Of a stretch of 62,883 nt of DNA, positions 15,830 to 26,152 are shown in pieces; the stretch's first letter is position 1, and every line of letters begins with the position of its first letter. The position numbers and the translations under genes were made by a program. The stretch covers positions 1 through 62,883 of the forward strand of contig JBBDXA010000249.1 in assembly GCA_040902585.1 (NCBI GenBank), given 5' to 3'. Under the pieces are notes generated by a model. The model was not told the DNA's origin and made no database searches. It saw only the letters and a list, made by a program, of their open reading frames with translations. Source of the stretch: JBBDXA01 sp040902585. Lineage in GTDB: Bacteria; Planctomycetota; Phycisphaerae; Phycisphaerales; Phycisphaeraceae.

Positions 15830-16861
15830 ATGTCTCTCAAGGTAGCTATCAATGGTTTCGGCCGCATCGGCCGCCTCGTCCTTCGTGCCGCCAGCGAGCG
15901 GTTTCCTCAAATCGATTTCGTCGGTATCAACGACCTCGTTCCCGCTGACAATCTCGCGTACCTCCTGAAGTACGACACGATCCACGGCCGCTTCCAGGGC
16001 AAAGTCGAAGCCAAGGGCGAGACCGCGATCCTCGTCAACGGCAAAGAGATTCCCACCTGTGCCGTGCGCAACCCCGAGGAACTTCCCTGGGGCAAGAACG
16101 GCGCGCATTACGTCGTCGAGTCCACCGGCCTGTTCACCGATTTTGAAGGCGCGAGCAAACACTTGAAGGCCGGCGCCAAGCGCGTCGTCATCAGCGCGCC
16201 GACCAAGAGCCCCGATCAGGTGCCCACGCTGGTGATGGGCGTCAACGAAAACAGTTTCGACAAGAGCAAGCACACCGTCGTGAGCAACGCAAGCTGCACG
16301 ACCAACTGCCTCGCGCCGATCGCCAAGGTGGTTCACGACAACTTCAAGATCGTCGAAGGTCTGATGACCACGGTGCATGCCGTGACCGCGACCCAGCCGA
16401 CGCAGGATGGCCCCTCGAAGAAGGACTGGCGCGGCGGGCGCAGCGCGGGGTTCAACATCATTCCCGCCGCCACCGGTGCCGCCAAGGCCGTGGGCCTGGC
16501 GATGCCTGACCTCAAGGGCAAGATCACGGGCATGGCGTTCCGCATTCCCACCGCGGACGTCTCCGTGGTAGATCTGACCGTCCGCACCGGCAGCGCCACC
16601 AGCTACAAGGACATCTGCGCCGCGATGAAGAAGGCCGCCAGCGAAGGCCCGCTCAAGGGCATTCTCGGCTACACCGAGGACGAAGTCGTCTCCAGTGACT
16701 TCATCCACGATCCGCACAGCTCCATCTTCGATGCCGGCGCGGGCATCGAACTGAACAGCAACTTCTTCAAGCTGGTGAGCTGGTACGACAACGAGTGGGG
16801 CTACAGCAACCGCGTCGTTGACCTGATGGTTCACATGGCCAAGCAGGATGGAATTCTCTGA
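15830..16861 (+). CDS. gap: Glyceraldehyde-3-phosphate dehydrogenase, type I
   Basis: 343 residues from the ATG at 15830, with CGGAGA about 9 bases upstream; the open frame begins at 15758. The N-terminus VAINGFGRIGRLVLRA is the NAD-binding motif, and Asp35 after GIN favours NAD over NADP. The catalytic site SNASCTTNC (Cys156) and His183 in TTVHAVTATQ are intact. The C-terminus SWYDNEWGYSNRVVDLM is typical. The enzyme interconverts glyceraldehyde 3-phosphate and 1,3-bisphosphoglycerate in glycolysis and gluconeogenesis. It has its own promoter and terminator and is divergent from pckG. Confidence 0.97.
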   Translation: MSLKVAINGFGRIGRLVLRAASERFPQIDFVGINDLVPADNLAYLLKYDTIHGRFQGKVEAKGETAILVNGKEIPTCAVRNPEELPWGKNGAHYVVESTGLFTDFEGASKHLKAGAKRVVISAPTKSPDQVPTLVMGVNENSFDKSKHTVVSNASCTTNCLAPIAKVVHDNFKIVEGLMTTVHAVTATQPTQDGPSKKDWRGGRSAGFNIIPAATGAAKAVGLAMPDLKGKITGMAFRIPTADVSVVDLTVRTGSATSYKDICAAMKKAASEGPLKGILGYTEDEVVSSDFIHDPHSSIFDAGAGIELNSNFFKLVSWYDNEWGYSNRVVDLMVHMAKQDGIL

Positions 16862-16865
16862 TCCC

Positions 16866-16882
16866 GCCGCTTGCGGCTTAGC
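16866..16882. repeat. Family C element, half copy
   Basis: GCCGCTTGCGGCTTAGC, identical to the left arm of the complete palindrome at 30629, lies directly after the GAPDH stop. Confidence 0.6.
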
Positions 16883-16912
16883 AGCAGCACGCCACAACCC
16901 AACTGATTTTCC

Positions 16913-16938
16913 AAAGCCCTGAGCCATCAGGGCTTTTT
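16913..16938 (+). terminator. Rho-independent terminator of gap
   Basis: A 10-bp stem, AAAGCCCTGA with TCAGGGCTTT, closes the 4-base loop GCCA and ends in TTTTT. It lies about 50 bases after the GAPDH stop. Confidence 0.88.
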
Positions 16939-17050
16939 CATGCGCCCTTCCGTTCCGCGCGGTGTACCACAAGTCAACCCTTCCGCCGCTCGCCTTCCGC
17001 ATTTCGGACATAGAATCCTTGCACTCACTCACTCTATTGGAGGCAACGCC

Positions 17051-18769
17051 ATGAGGAATTCCCCTTTCACCGGCACCGTGCTGTCACTGTCACTGCTCAT
17101 CCTGCCTGCGTGCCAGGCGCTCGCGCAGGATGCCCACAAGGATCACGCGAAACACGCCGCCCACGCCGCTCACGCCCACAGCCCCGCCCCCGCCGTCAAA
17201 CCCGCGGACCTGCCCGCCCCCCTCTTCCGCGGCCTGAGCAACAACGTCTTTCCCGTCAGCACCAACTCGCGCCTCGCGCAGTTCTACTTCGACCAAGGCT
17301 TGATGCTCGCTTACGGATTCAATCACGCCGAGGCTGCGCGATCCTTCAAGGCTGCCCAGAAGCTCGATCCGGACTGCGCGATGGCGTACTGGGGCGAAGC
17401 CTACGTGCTGGGCCCGAACATCAACGCGCCGATGTTTGATGAAGTCGTGCCGCAGGCGTGGGCGGCGATCCAGCAGGCAAAGAAGCTGAAGAAAGGCGCG
17501 ACCGCGAAAGAGAAGGCACTCATCGATGCGATGGCGGCGCGATACGTCAAGGAAAAAGTCGAAGACCGCAGCACACTCGACGCCGCCTACCGCGATGCCA
17601 TGCGCATCGTCGCCAAGCGGTTCCCGCAGGATCTGGACATCCAGACGATGTTCGCCGAGGCCTGCATGACGACGATGCCGTGGGACTATTGGGTCGAAGA
17701 CAGCAAGCCCAAGGAGCTGACGAAGGAGGTGATCGCTACGCTGGAGGCGGTGCTGGCGAAGAACGCGAAGCACGCCGGCGCGATTCACTTTTACATCCAC
17801 GCAGTCGAAGCTGGCCCGACGCCTGAGATTGCCGAGCCGTATGCCGACACGCTGCGCGACCTGGTGCCTGACGCGGGCCATCTCGTTCACATGCCGGCTC
17901 ACATTTACGTTCGCATCGGCCGCTGGCACGACGCAGTGATCGCCAATGTGAAGGCCGTCGCATCCGACAAGTCTTACGTCACACAATGCCAGGCGCAGGG
18001 CTTCTATCCAGCCGGCTACTACTCGCACAACATGCACTTCCTCTGGTACGCCACGACGATGCTGGGCGACTCGAAGTCCGCGCTGGACGCGGCGAAGATG
18101 CTTTCGCAGCACGACCACGACACCAAAGCTTCGTGTCACATTCCTGATGTAGGCTTCTGGGCGATGGTCGATCGTCTCACGCTCGTGCAGTTCGGCCGAT
18201 GGGATGACATCCTGAAAATGCCTGAGCCCAAGGCTGACACCGTGCTCGCGCAGATCGCGTATCACTATTGCCGGGGCATGGCCCTGGCGCGCACCGGCAA
18301 AGCGCAGGATGCGGACCAGCACGCGGCAACGCTGCGCGAGCTGGTGAAGAGCGATGCGATCAAGAAGCTCACGACGCCGACGTACCCCGGCGAAACCGTC
18401 GCTTCGATCTTCAGCATTGTGCTCGATGGCGAGATCGCCTGGAGCATGGGCGAGAAGAAGGATGCGATCGCGATCATGCTGAAGGCCGCCGCCGCGCAGG
18501 ATGCGCTGCCTTACATGGAGCCGCCCTACTTTTACTATCCCGTTCGGCACACGCTGGGCGCGATGCTGCTGGAGGATGGCCGCGCTGCCGAAGCCGAGAA
18601 GGCTTACCGCGAGGATCTGAAAGCTTTTCCCAACAACGGCTGGTCGCTCTTCGGTCTCGCCAAGGCACTCGAAGCCCAGGGCAAGCAGGATGAAGCGGCG
18701 AAGACTGCAGCGCAGTTCAAGGAAGCGTGGCAGCATGCGGATGTGAAACTGAAGGCGTCGCGGTTCTGA
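17051..18769 (+). CDS. TPR-repeat lipoprotein or secreted protein
   Basis: 572 residues from the ATG at 17051, preceded by TTGGAGG at 7 bases. The signal peptide ends in LILPACQA, a possible lipobox (Cys21), with an alternative cleavage at ALA-QD. A His/Ala-rich stretch (HKDHAKHAAHAAHAHS) follows. The rest consists of tetratricopeptide-like helical pairs, for example FYFDQGLMLAYGFNHAEAAR, and at the end SLFGLAKALEAQGKQDEAAK. It resembles TPR proteins of Planctomycetota and related phyla that begin FYFDQGLxLxYGFNHxEA. The biochemical role is unknown; TPR domains usually mediate binding to other proteins. Confidence 0.85.
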   Translation: MRNSPFTGTVLSLSLLILPACQALAQDAHKDHAKHAAHAAHAHSPAPAVKPADLPAPLFRGLSNNVFPVSTNSRLAQFYFDQGLMLAYGFNHAEAARSFKAAQKLDPDCAMAYWGEAYVLGPNINAPMFDEVVPQAWAAIQQAKKLKKGATAKEKALIDAMAARYVKEKVEDRSTLDAAYRDAMRIVAKRFPQDLDIQTMFAEACMTTMPWDYWVEDSKPKELTKEVIATLEAVLAKNAKHAGAIHFYIHAVEAGPTPEIAEPYADTLRDLVPDAGHLVHMPAHIYVRIGRWHDAVIANVKAVASDKSYVTQCQAQGFYPAGYYSHNMHFLWYATTMLGDSKSALDAAKMLSQHDHDTKASCHIPDVGFWAMVDRLTLVQFGRWDDILKMPEPKADTVLAQIAYHYCRGMALARTGKAQDADQHAATLRELVKSDAIKKLTTPTYPGETVASIFSIVLDGEIAWSMGEKKDAIAIMLKAAAAQDALPYMEPPYFYYPVRHTLGAMLLEDGRAAEAEKAYREDLKAFPNNGWSLFGLAKALEAQGKQDEAAKTAAQFKEAWQHADVKLKASRF

Positions 18770-18831
18770 TCCGCTCCGGCCCCTCCCTCCCGGCGAGAGC
18801 GGCGACCCATTCGGCCGCACATTCATTGGTT

Positions 18832-20055
18832 TCACTCCGCCGCCACATCGCACGAGGCCGCATCGCCTGGCTGCTTCCTCAGCGTTTCGACAATGCGTTC
18901 CACCGCGCGGGTGATCTCTGCTTCCGTCGTGAACCTTCCCAGGCTGAAGCGCACCGCGCCGTGAGCGAGTTCATCAGGCACGCCGATCGCGCGAAGCACG
19001 TGGCTCGCCTGCTTCTGGGCACTGGTACAGGCAGCGCCCGCGCTGGCGGCGATATCAGGCATCGCGGCAAGCAGCGCTTCACTTTCGATGCCCGGAAAGC
19101 TGATGTTGGTCGTGTGTGGCAGACGCTGGTCGCGGTTGCCGTTCACCTGTGAGCCGGGGACTTGCGCGAGCAGGGCAGCTTCGAAGACAGCGCGCAGGGC
19201 GGCGAGACGAGTCGCTTCCTGGTTCATGTGTGAGGCTGCGAGTTCGCACGCTTTGCCGAGGCCGACGATGCCGGGCACGTTGAGCGTGCCAGAGCGGTGG
19301 CCGCGTTCCTGTCCGCCGCCGTCGAGTTGGGCATCAAGGCGAACGCGCGGGCCTTTGCGGCGGACGTAAAGAAAGCCCACGCCCTTGGGGCCATAGAACT
19401 TGTGTGCGCTGGCGGAGAGAAGATCGATGTTGGCAGCATTCACATTCACAGGCACTTTGCCGACGGCCTGCGTCGCATCGGTGTGAAAGATGACGCCGCG
19501 TTCATGGCAGAGTTTGCCGATCGCGTGGACCTCATTGATCGTGCCGATTTCGTTATTGGCCCACATGATGGTGACGAGGATGGTGTCATCGCGAAGGGCC
19601 GTTGCGACTTGATCAGCCGTGATGATGCCGCCACTTGCAGGGGCGGGGCGCAGCCAGGTGACATCAAAGCCGGGGGTGCCGGGGGTGGCGGGGGTGCCGG
19701 GGGATTCGAGCTTGTGCAACGGATCGATCACCGCGTGATGCTCGTGAACAGCGGTGATGATGTGTCTTCCCTTCTCGCGGTACTGCTGGGCGACACCCTT
19801 GATGGCGAGGTTGTCTGACTCCGTCGCGCCGCTGGTGAAGATGATCTCGCGCGGGTCGGCGCCGATAAGTGAAGCGACCTGGGCGCGGGCCTTTTCGACA
19901 GCCTGGTTCGCCTCGCAGCCGAAGGCGTGTGCGCTGGCGGCGTTGCCGAAGGCTTCGCGCAGAAACGGCAGCATCGCGTCGAGCACGGCAGGATCCACCG
20001 GCGTCGTCGCGTTGTAATCGAGATAGATGCGCGAAGGCAGGGGAACAGAAGTCAC
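18832..20055 (-). CDS. Cysteine desulfurase (NifS/IscS class)
   Basis: 407 residues. YLDYNATTPVDPAV at the start, a histidine stacking on PLP in VHEHHAV (104-107), the PLP-binding lysine in SASAHKFYGPKG (Lys219), RSGTLNVPGIVG, and the catalytic cysteine in SAGAACTSAQ (Cys343) are all present. It takes sulfur from cysteine as an enzyme persulfide for iron-sulfur clusters or tRNA thiolation. No isc/suf scaffold gene is next to it. Residues 118-129 (SPGTPATPGTPG) are an insertion encoded by four tandem CCCCCGGCA-like 9-mers; homologues normally have a short loop there. It ends about 60 bases from the convergent TPR gene. Confidence 0.93.
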   Translation of the reverse strand: MTSVPLPSRIYLDYNATTPVDPAVLDAMLPFLREAFGNAASAHAFGCEANQAVEKARAQVASLIGADPREIIFTSGATESDNLAIKGVAQQYREKGRHIITAVHEHHAVIDPLHKLESPGTPATPGTPGFDVTWLRPAPASGGIITADQVATALRDDTILVTIMWANNEIGTINEVHAIGKLCHERGVIFHTDATQAVGKVPVNVNAANIDLLSASAHKFYGPKGVGFLYVRRKGPRVRLDAQLDGGGQERGHRSGTLNVPGIVGLGKACELAASHMNQEATRLAALRAVFEAALLAQVPGSQVNGNRDQRLPHTTNISFPGIESEALLAAMPDIAASAGAACTSAQKQASHVLRAIGVPDELAHGAVRFSLGRFTTEAEITRAVERIVETLRKQPGDAASCDVAAE

Positions 20056-20113
20056 CGGACCATTATCCGCATCAGGCAGGAAATGTCACGGTCCATCCTT
20101 GGGTTCAAAGCAA

Positions 20114-21031
20114 TCAAAGCAGAACGACATCTTCATTTGCCTGCACCCGCGCCTCTTCTTCCGTCGCGGCAGGCTCCTCGTGCTGCACCGCGGGCGTCGG
20201 TTGCACAAGTCTGGCGATGCGCGGAGGCTGGGCGTTGAGGATGACCGGTGAAAGCGAAGCGTTCGTCGCATTCGATGCGCTGCCTGCGCGCGAAGTCTGC
20301 GGACGAGGCGCGCTGTGACGCATCTGCGAGCGCACCAGCGCGAGCGTCTGATCCAGCGGAAGCCGCAGCGTGATGCAGCCATGCAGCACCGCCCAGCACT
20401 GGCTGGCGAGCGCTTCATCGCCCATGCGGCGGGTCCAGCCTTCGATCAGCGTTCGGGCGATCGCGGGCAGGGGAGCGCCATACTGGGGAGCACCATCCCG
20501 ACAGGGTGGTGCTGTGGGCGCACGGCCTTCCGCCGCGAGGGTTACAACAGGAGTCCGTTGACTCTCAGCACCACCCTGTCGGGATGGTGCTCCCTCGCCG
20601 TCATCACTCACCGCCGCCAGCCAGAACGTGAGCTGATAGAGCGCAGCGTCCTTCGCGGCAAGCTGGTGATAGATGCGGGCGCTGTCTTCGAGCGAACCGC
20701 CTGCTTCGACGTGATCGACCGCGGGCTGAAGGGCCGCCTCGGCAACGGCGATGAGCAGGTTGCGCTTGTCTTTGAAGTAGCGATAGATCGAGCCGACGGC
20801 ACAATCGAGTCGGCCGGCAATGCGGCGAATCGTTGTGGCGTCGTAGCCCTCCTCGCGCAAAACGCGCGAGGTGACGCTCATGATCTGTTCGCGGGAAAGC
20901 TGCGTGGATTGGCGCGAGCCCGGTGTTGCCTGAAGGGCAACGGGCACCGGGGGCACCGGGGGTTCCGGGGGCTCCGCGTGACCGGGGGAAGCAGCACGAT
21001 TGAGTGGGTTGGGATCGTCCATGACCGCCAT
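20114..21031 (-). CDS. TetR-family transcriptional regulator with repeat-encoded insertion
   Basis: 305 residues. The ATG at 21031 has GGAGGTG 5 bases upstream. An N-terminal Pro-rich tail (EPPEPPVPPVPV, residues 20-31, from CCCCCGGTG-like 9-mers) precedes the TetR DNA-binding domain at about 47-95 (REQIMSVTSRVLREEGYDAT, TIRRIAGRLDCAVGSIYRYF). The ligand-binding half follows. Residues about 146-183 (GEGAPSRQGGAESQ ... APPCRDGAPQ) come from a family A palindrome inserted in frame between two helices. The C-terminal 60 residues are disordered. It is divergent from an ABC exporter gene, a usual arrangement for a repressor of efflux; that is inference. Confidence 0.85.
   Translation of the reverse strand: MAVMDDPNPLNRAASPGHAEPPEPPVPPVPVALQATPGSRQSTQLSREQIMSVTSRVLREEGYDATTIRRIAGRLDCAVGSIYRYFKDKRNLLIAVAEAALQPAVDHVEAGGSLEDSARIYHQLAAKDAALYQLTFWLAAVSDDGEGAPSRQGGAESQRTPVVTLAAEGRAPTAPPCRDGAPQYGAPLPAIARTLIEGWTRRMGDEALASQCWAVLHGCITLRLPLDQTLALVRSQMRHSAPRPQTSRAGSASNATNASLSPVILNAQPPRIARLVQPTPAVQHEEPAATEEEARVQANEDVVLL
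20487..20593. repeat. Palindromic element family A, copy 2 (inside TetR gene)
   Basis: GGAGCACCATCCCGACAGGG and the inverted arm CCCTGTCGGGATGGTGCTCC enclose about 65 bases. It is wholly within the TetR coding sequence and stays open in the frame used. Confidence 0.92.
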
Positions 21032-21342
21032 GTGTCACCTCCATGTGAGCACGGCGGCAGTGTCGCCTGCGCGGCGGCGTGTGTCAAATGGACATGGCAA
21101 CAATAAAAATGGCAACGGAGCGCGACCTCACTCCACCCCCTCCCAAAGGTGTACCGACCGGATACATCATCTACTTGTGTTCGCAGACATCTCTTACACC
21201 TTGTTTGACTTCGATCACGCCTTGCGTGCCGCTGTCCGCGTCGCCTGAATGCTCGTGTGTCTTCACCATCACCCGGCCTCGCGGAGTCGGCCACTCTCTC
21301 GTTGAAAGGGAGAGGGAATCAAACCCGCCTATCATTGCCGGT

Positions 21343-23363
<2,021 letters not shown>

Positions 23364-23382
<19 letters not shown>

Positions 23383-23470
23383 GATGGTGCTATTGGCGAA
23401 CGAATTTCTGACGCCTCGATCGCAACAGGTAGCCGTACGCCCTCAGCACCACCCTGTCGGGATGGTGCTC
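23364..23470. repeat. Palindromic element family A, copy 3
   Basis: Left arm GCACCATCCCGATAGGATGG, right arm CCACCCTGTCGGGATGGTGC. It spans the whole convergent gap: the ABC exporter stop TAG (23380-23382) lies in its left arm, and the HAD gene stop touches its right end. Confidence 0.9.
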
Positions 23471-24371
23471 AACTCCAGGCGACATACTTGCGAAACGCCT
23501 CGGCGACGCCCGCTTCGTTGTTGGAAGGACAGGTGAAATGCGCAGCCCGGCGAACCTCTTCCCACGCGTTATTCAGAGCGATGCCCATGCCGGCCCAGCG
23601 CAGCATGCCGATGTCATTGGGCGCATCGCCGATGGTCATGACGCCCTGCCGCGAGATGCCGTAGTGCTCGGCGGCGCGCTGCACCGCCGTGGCTTTGTCC
23701 ACGCCGCGGCGGACGACCTGAAGCAGGCGAAGATCGCTGAAGGCGAATTCGATCTGCTCGGCGAGCCGGCTTTGCAGCGCCATCTGGATGCCGCCCAGCA
23801 CATCCGATTCGCCGACGAACATGACCTTGGTCACCGGCTGATCGAGCACATCGCCCAGCGTGCCGGCCGGGGCTGCGAGTTCTTCCGTCCCGGCGATGAT
23901 GCCCGCATCGCCTTCACCGGTGCCGACCTCCGCGCCGACGGTCGCCAGGGCAGCCTTGCGGGCGCGACTGCGAACGGTGTCGGTGTAGCAGCGATCACCC
24001 GCATACACGCCCACGGCCACGCTCGGCGCGACGCCGCGAGCGATCTCCACCGTCTGCCGCGCGATCGGTGATGCCATCGTCTCGTTAAGAATGACCTGGC
24101 GCGTGACAGGATCGACAATCATCGCACCGTTGTGGGCGATCATCCAGGTGTTCAATCCCAGTGCGTTGTAGATTGGAAGCATCGACTGCGGTGAGCGCCC
24201 GGATGCGAGCACGATCTTCACGCCTTTTTCCGCGGCATCGACGATGGCCTCGGCCGAGGGCGCGCAGATCGAGCCATCCGAACGCAGCAGCGTGCCGTCC
24301 AGATCGATAGCAACCAGCCCGACGGGGTCGGCTGACAGCGGTCGGTCTTCTTCATCGTGCCCAGCCCACAT
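23469..24371 (-). CDS. HAD-superfamily hydrolase, Cof/YidA type
   Basis: 300 residues from the ATG at 24371, which has GAGGTG 6 bases upstream; the frame stays open far upstream to 24695 through repeat DNA that is not protein-like. HAD motifs: I, VAIDLDGTLL (Asp23, Asp25); II, IVLASGRSPQSM; III lysine with RRGVDKATAVQRAAEHYGIS; IV, MTIGDAPNDIGML. Cap type C2B. Relatives dephosphorylate sugar phosphates, flavin nucleotides or PLP, so the substrate is open. The last codon borders a family A element. Confidence 0.9.
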   Translation of the reverse strand: MWAGHDEEDRPLSADPVGLVAIDLDGTLLRSDGSICAPSAEAIVDAAEKGVKIVLASGRSPQSMLPIYNALGLNTWMIAHNGAMIVDPVTRQVILNETMASPIARQTVEIARGVAPSVAVGVYAGDRCYTDTVRSRARKAALATVGAEVGTGEGDAGIIAGTEELAAPAGTLGDVLDQPVTKVMFVGESDVLGGIQMALQSRLAEQIEFAFSDLRLLQVVRRGVDKATAVQRAAEHYGISRQGVMTIGDAPNDIGMLRWAGMGIALNNAWEEVRRAAHFTCPSNNEAGVAEAFRKYVAWS

Positions 24372-24809
24372 GCCTGTCACCTCACAACGAAGACGCATGA
24401 GCGTCCCGTCCTTCTGTACTTGATTCTTTATCGACCCCGGCAACGGTTCAGTTGATAATCCGACGTGAATGCTGCCGTAAAAGGTCCCGATGCAACGATC
24501 TCCGGCGTCCGCCGTGGAAAGGATGCGGACAAGGAAGATTAGGCGGGAAATCATGCGGAGACAATGGCGGGGAAACCTTAGTTGAAAGATTGGCGTGATT
24601 TGTGGCCGCCCGGTTCGGATCGCACAAGGGGCTACTGGCTTTGACGCAGAGGCGCAGAGAACGCAAAGAACGCAGAGAAAGGCGATTAAAATCAATCTCT
24701 CCTGCTCTGCTGTCTCATTCTTCTCTGCGCCTCTGCGTTAAATTCAGAGGTCACCCTCCATGGCTGATATGGGTCAAAACATGTCGCTGCGCAATGTGAT
24801 GCACCTGTG
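24372..24809. other. Non-coding stretch with family G palindrome
   Basis: 438 bases between the HAD gene and the ferrochelatase stop, both on the minus strand. It holds a dispersed palindrome (24641-24742); the rest shows no gene, tRNA or clear promoter. Confidence 0.55.
24641..24742. repeat. Palindromic repeat with ACGCAGAGGCGCAGAG arms (family G)
   Basis: GACGCAGAGGCGCAGAGAA (24643-24661) and its complement TTCTCTGCGCCTCTGCGTT (24721-24739) flank about 60 bases that include AACGCAAAGAACGCAGAGAA. From memory, this arm sequence recurs between genes in many genomes of Planctomycetota, Verrucomicrobia and other phyla. Confidence 0.85.
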
Positions 24810-25871
24810 TCAACCACTCGCCTGCATGGGTCTTGTCGGTGGACCTGGGCGACCCGTGGCACCGCGCTCAGGCGGCTTGCAGCAATCGACTGGACAGGCA
24901 TCATGACTCGCGGGGTACTGCCCGATCGCGGATCGTACAGTCGGCTGCTCGATGCGCTCGACGATCAACTCGCGAATCATGCGGATGAACTTCGGATGCA
25001 CGCCCACGCTCGCCGCCCGCGCCATCGGCAGTTTGATCTCATCACACAACGCGCGGGCCTCCATGTCCAGGTCGTACAGTACCTCCATGTGATCCGACAG
25101 AAATCCCACCGGCACGATCACCACCGCTTCCGCCTCGCCCTTCTCCTTCACCTGTTTCAGGTAGTCACACACATCCGGCTCCAGCCAGGGCTGCGTCGGC
25201 GGCCCGCTGCGGCTCTGGTACACCAGCGCCCAGTCCTTGCGCCCGAGCTTCTCTGCGATGAGCCTGCTCGATTCGCGAAGCTGCGCTTCGTAGCGCGAGG
25301 TACTCGCCATCGAAACAGGAATGCTGTGGGCCGTGAACACGAGCTTTGCTTTCGCTTGCAACGAAACCGGCAACCGGGCAATCGCATCGGCCACGCGCTC
25401 GGTGTACGCCTCGATGAAGAGAGGATGGTTGAAGAACACGCGCAGCTTGTCCACCTGCGGCGCATCAGGGCCGACCGCGGCGCGAGCGCGCTCGACATCC
25501 TCGCGATACTGCCGGCAGGAGGAGTACGAACTGTACGCGGCAACGACGAAGGTGATCGCGTGCTTCACGCCGTCGTCAGTCATTCGCTGTATCGTGTCGC
25601 TCAGCATCGGGCTCCAGTTGCGGTTGCCCCAGTAGATGGGCAGGTCCGGCCCGTGCGCGGCAAGCTCGCCGCGCAGAGCAGTGATCATGTCGCGCGTCTG
25701 CTGGTTGATCGGGCTGATGCCGTGAAATTGTTCGTAGTGATGCGCAACCTGGAGCAGTCTGTCGGGCGGGATGTTGCGACCGCGCGTGACGTTCTCCAAG
25801 AACGGCATGACATCGTCCAGACCTTCCGGTCCGCCGAAGGAGACAATCAAAATGGCATCGTACTGGGTCAT
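24810..25871 (-). CDS. hemH: Ferrochelatase, coproporphyrin/protoporphyrin type
   Basis: 353 residues. The N-terminus YDAILIVSFGGPEGLDDVMP and the segments AAYSSYSSCRQYREDVERA and VFTAHSIPVSMA (catalytic His182) are typical, and the catalytic glutamate lies in VGFLSDHMEVLYDLD. It inserts iron into a porphyrin in haem synthesis. Cys119 and a C-terminal ACPVDCC (Cys326, 330, 331) reproduce the four-cysteine pattern that binds a [2Fe-2S] cluster in actinobacterial ferrochelatases. With the HemQ-like gene at 44671 this points to the coproporphyrin-dependent route, in which iron insertion comes before the last decarboxylations. The C-terminal 20 residues are Pro/Gly-rich and disordered. Confidence 0.94.
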   Translation of the reverse strand: MTQYDAILIVSFGGPEGLDDVMPFLENVTRGRNIPPDRLLQVAHHYEQFHGISPINQQTRDMITALRGELAAHGPDLPIYWGNRNWSPMLSDTIQRMTDDGVKHAITFVVAAYSSYSSCRQYREDVERARAAVGPDAPQVDKLRVFFNHPLFIEAYTERVADAIARLPVSLQAKAKLVFTAHSIPVSMASTSRYEAQLRESSRLIAEKLGRKDWALVYQSRSGPPTQPWLEPDVCDYLKQVKEKGEAEAVVIVPVGFLSDHMEVLYDLDMEARALCDEIKLPMARAASVGVHPKFIRMIRELIVERIEQPTVRSAIGQYPASHDACPVDCCKPPERGATGRPGPPTRPMQASG

Positions 25872-26152
25872 TTTCAGCGAAAACCTTTCGGTGGGCCCGC
25901 TCTCTTTGAGCTAGACTGTAAACAGACGGTTCGGAATCGCCCCTCGCGATTGTAAGATGATTATCCAGACCACGGGAATCGCCGATTGAGCTTGTAGCGG
26001 CGCTATCATCCCGGACAACCAGCGTCGCCTTCATTCTCCCGCGACGACAGACCTGCCTGATGTCCATCACCGCCGTACATGCTCACGTCCACGGGACCGC
26101 GCAGCGAGCTGCACGGGCCGGTGTTGCCCTTTCGCATCGTCAGCGCACGACG

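Noticed and set aside
17090..18853. A 587-codon minus-strand frame, and similar long frames opposite DUF1552 (819-2381), GAPDH (15737-17032), the 10485 membrane protein (10338-11774) and the fusion protein (34369-35880)
   Set aside because: All are exact antisense shadows of genes with clear families, start sites and signal peptides, and have low-complexity composition.
24372..24695. N-terminal extension of the HAD hydrolase (MILIAFLCVLCVLCASASKP)
   Set aside because: It looks like a signal peptide but is the translation of the AACGCAGAGG-type palindrome (FLCVLCVLCASASK is its usual reading). The real start has GAGGTG before ATG 24371.
24641..24742. CRISPR-like repeats (AACGCAGAG, GAACTCG and TTTGAGATT tracts)
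   Set aside because: The repeat units are degenerate, without regular unique spacers, and there are no cas genes.
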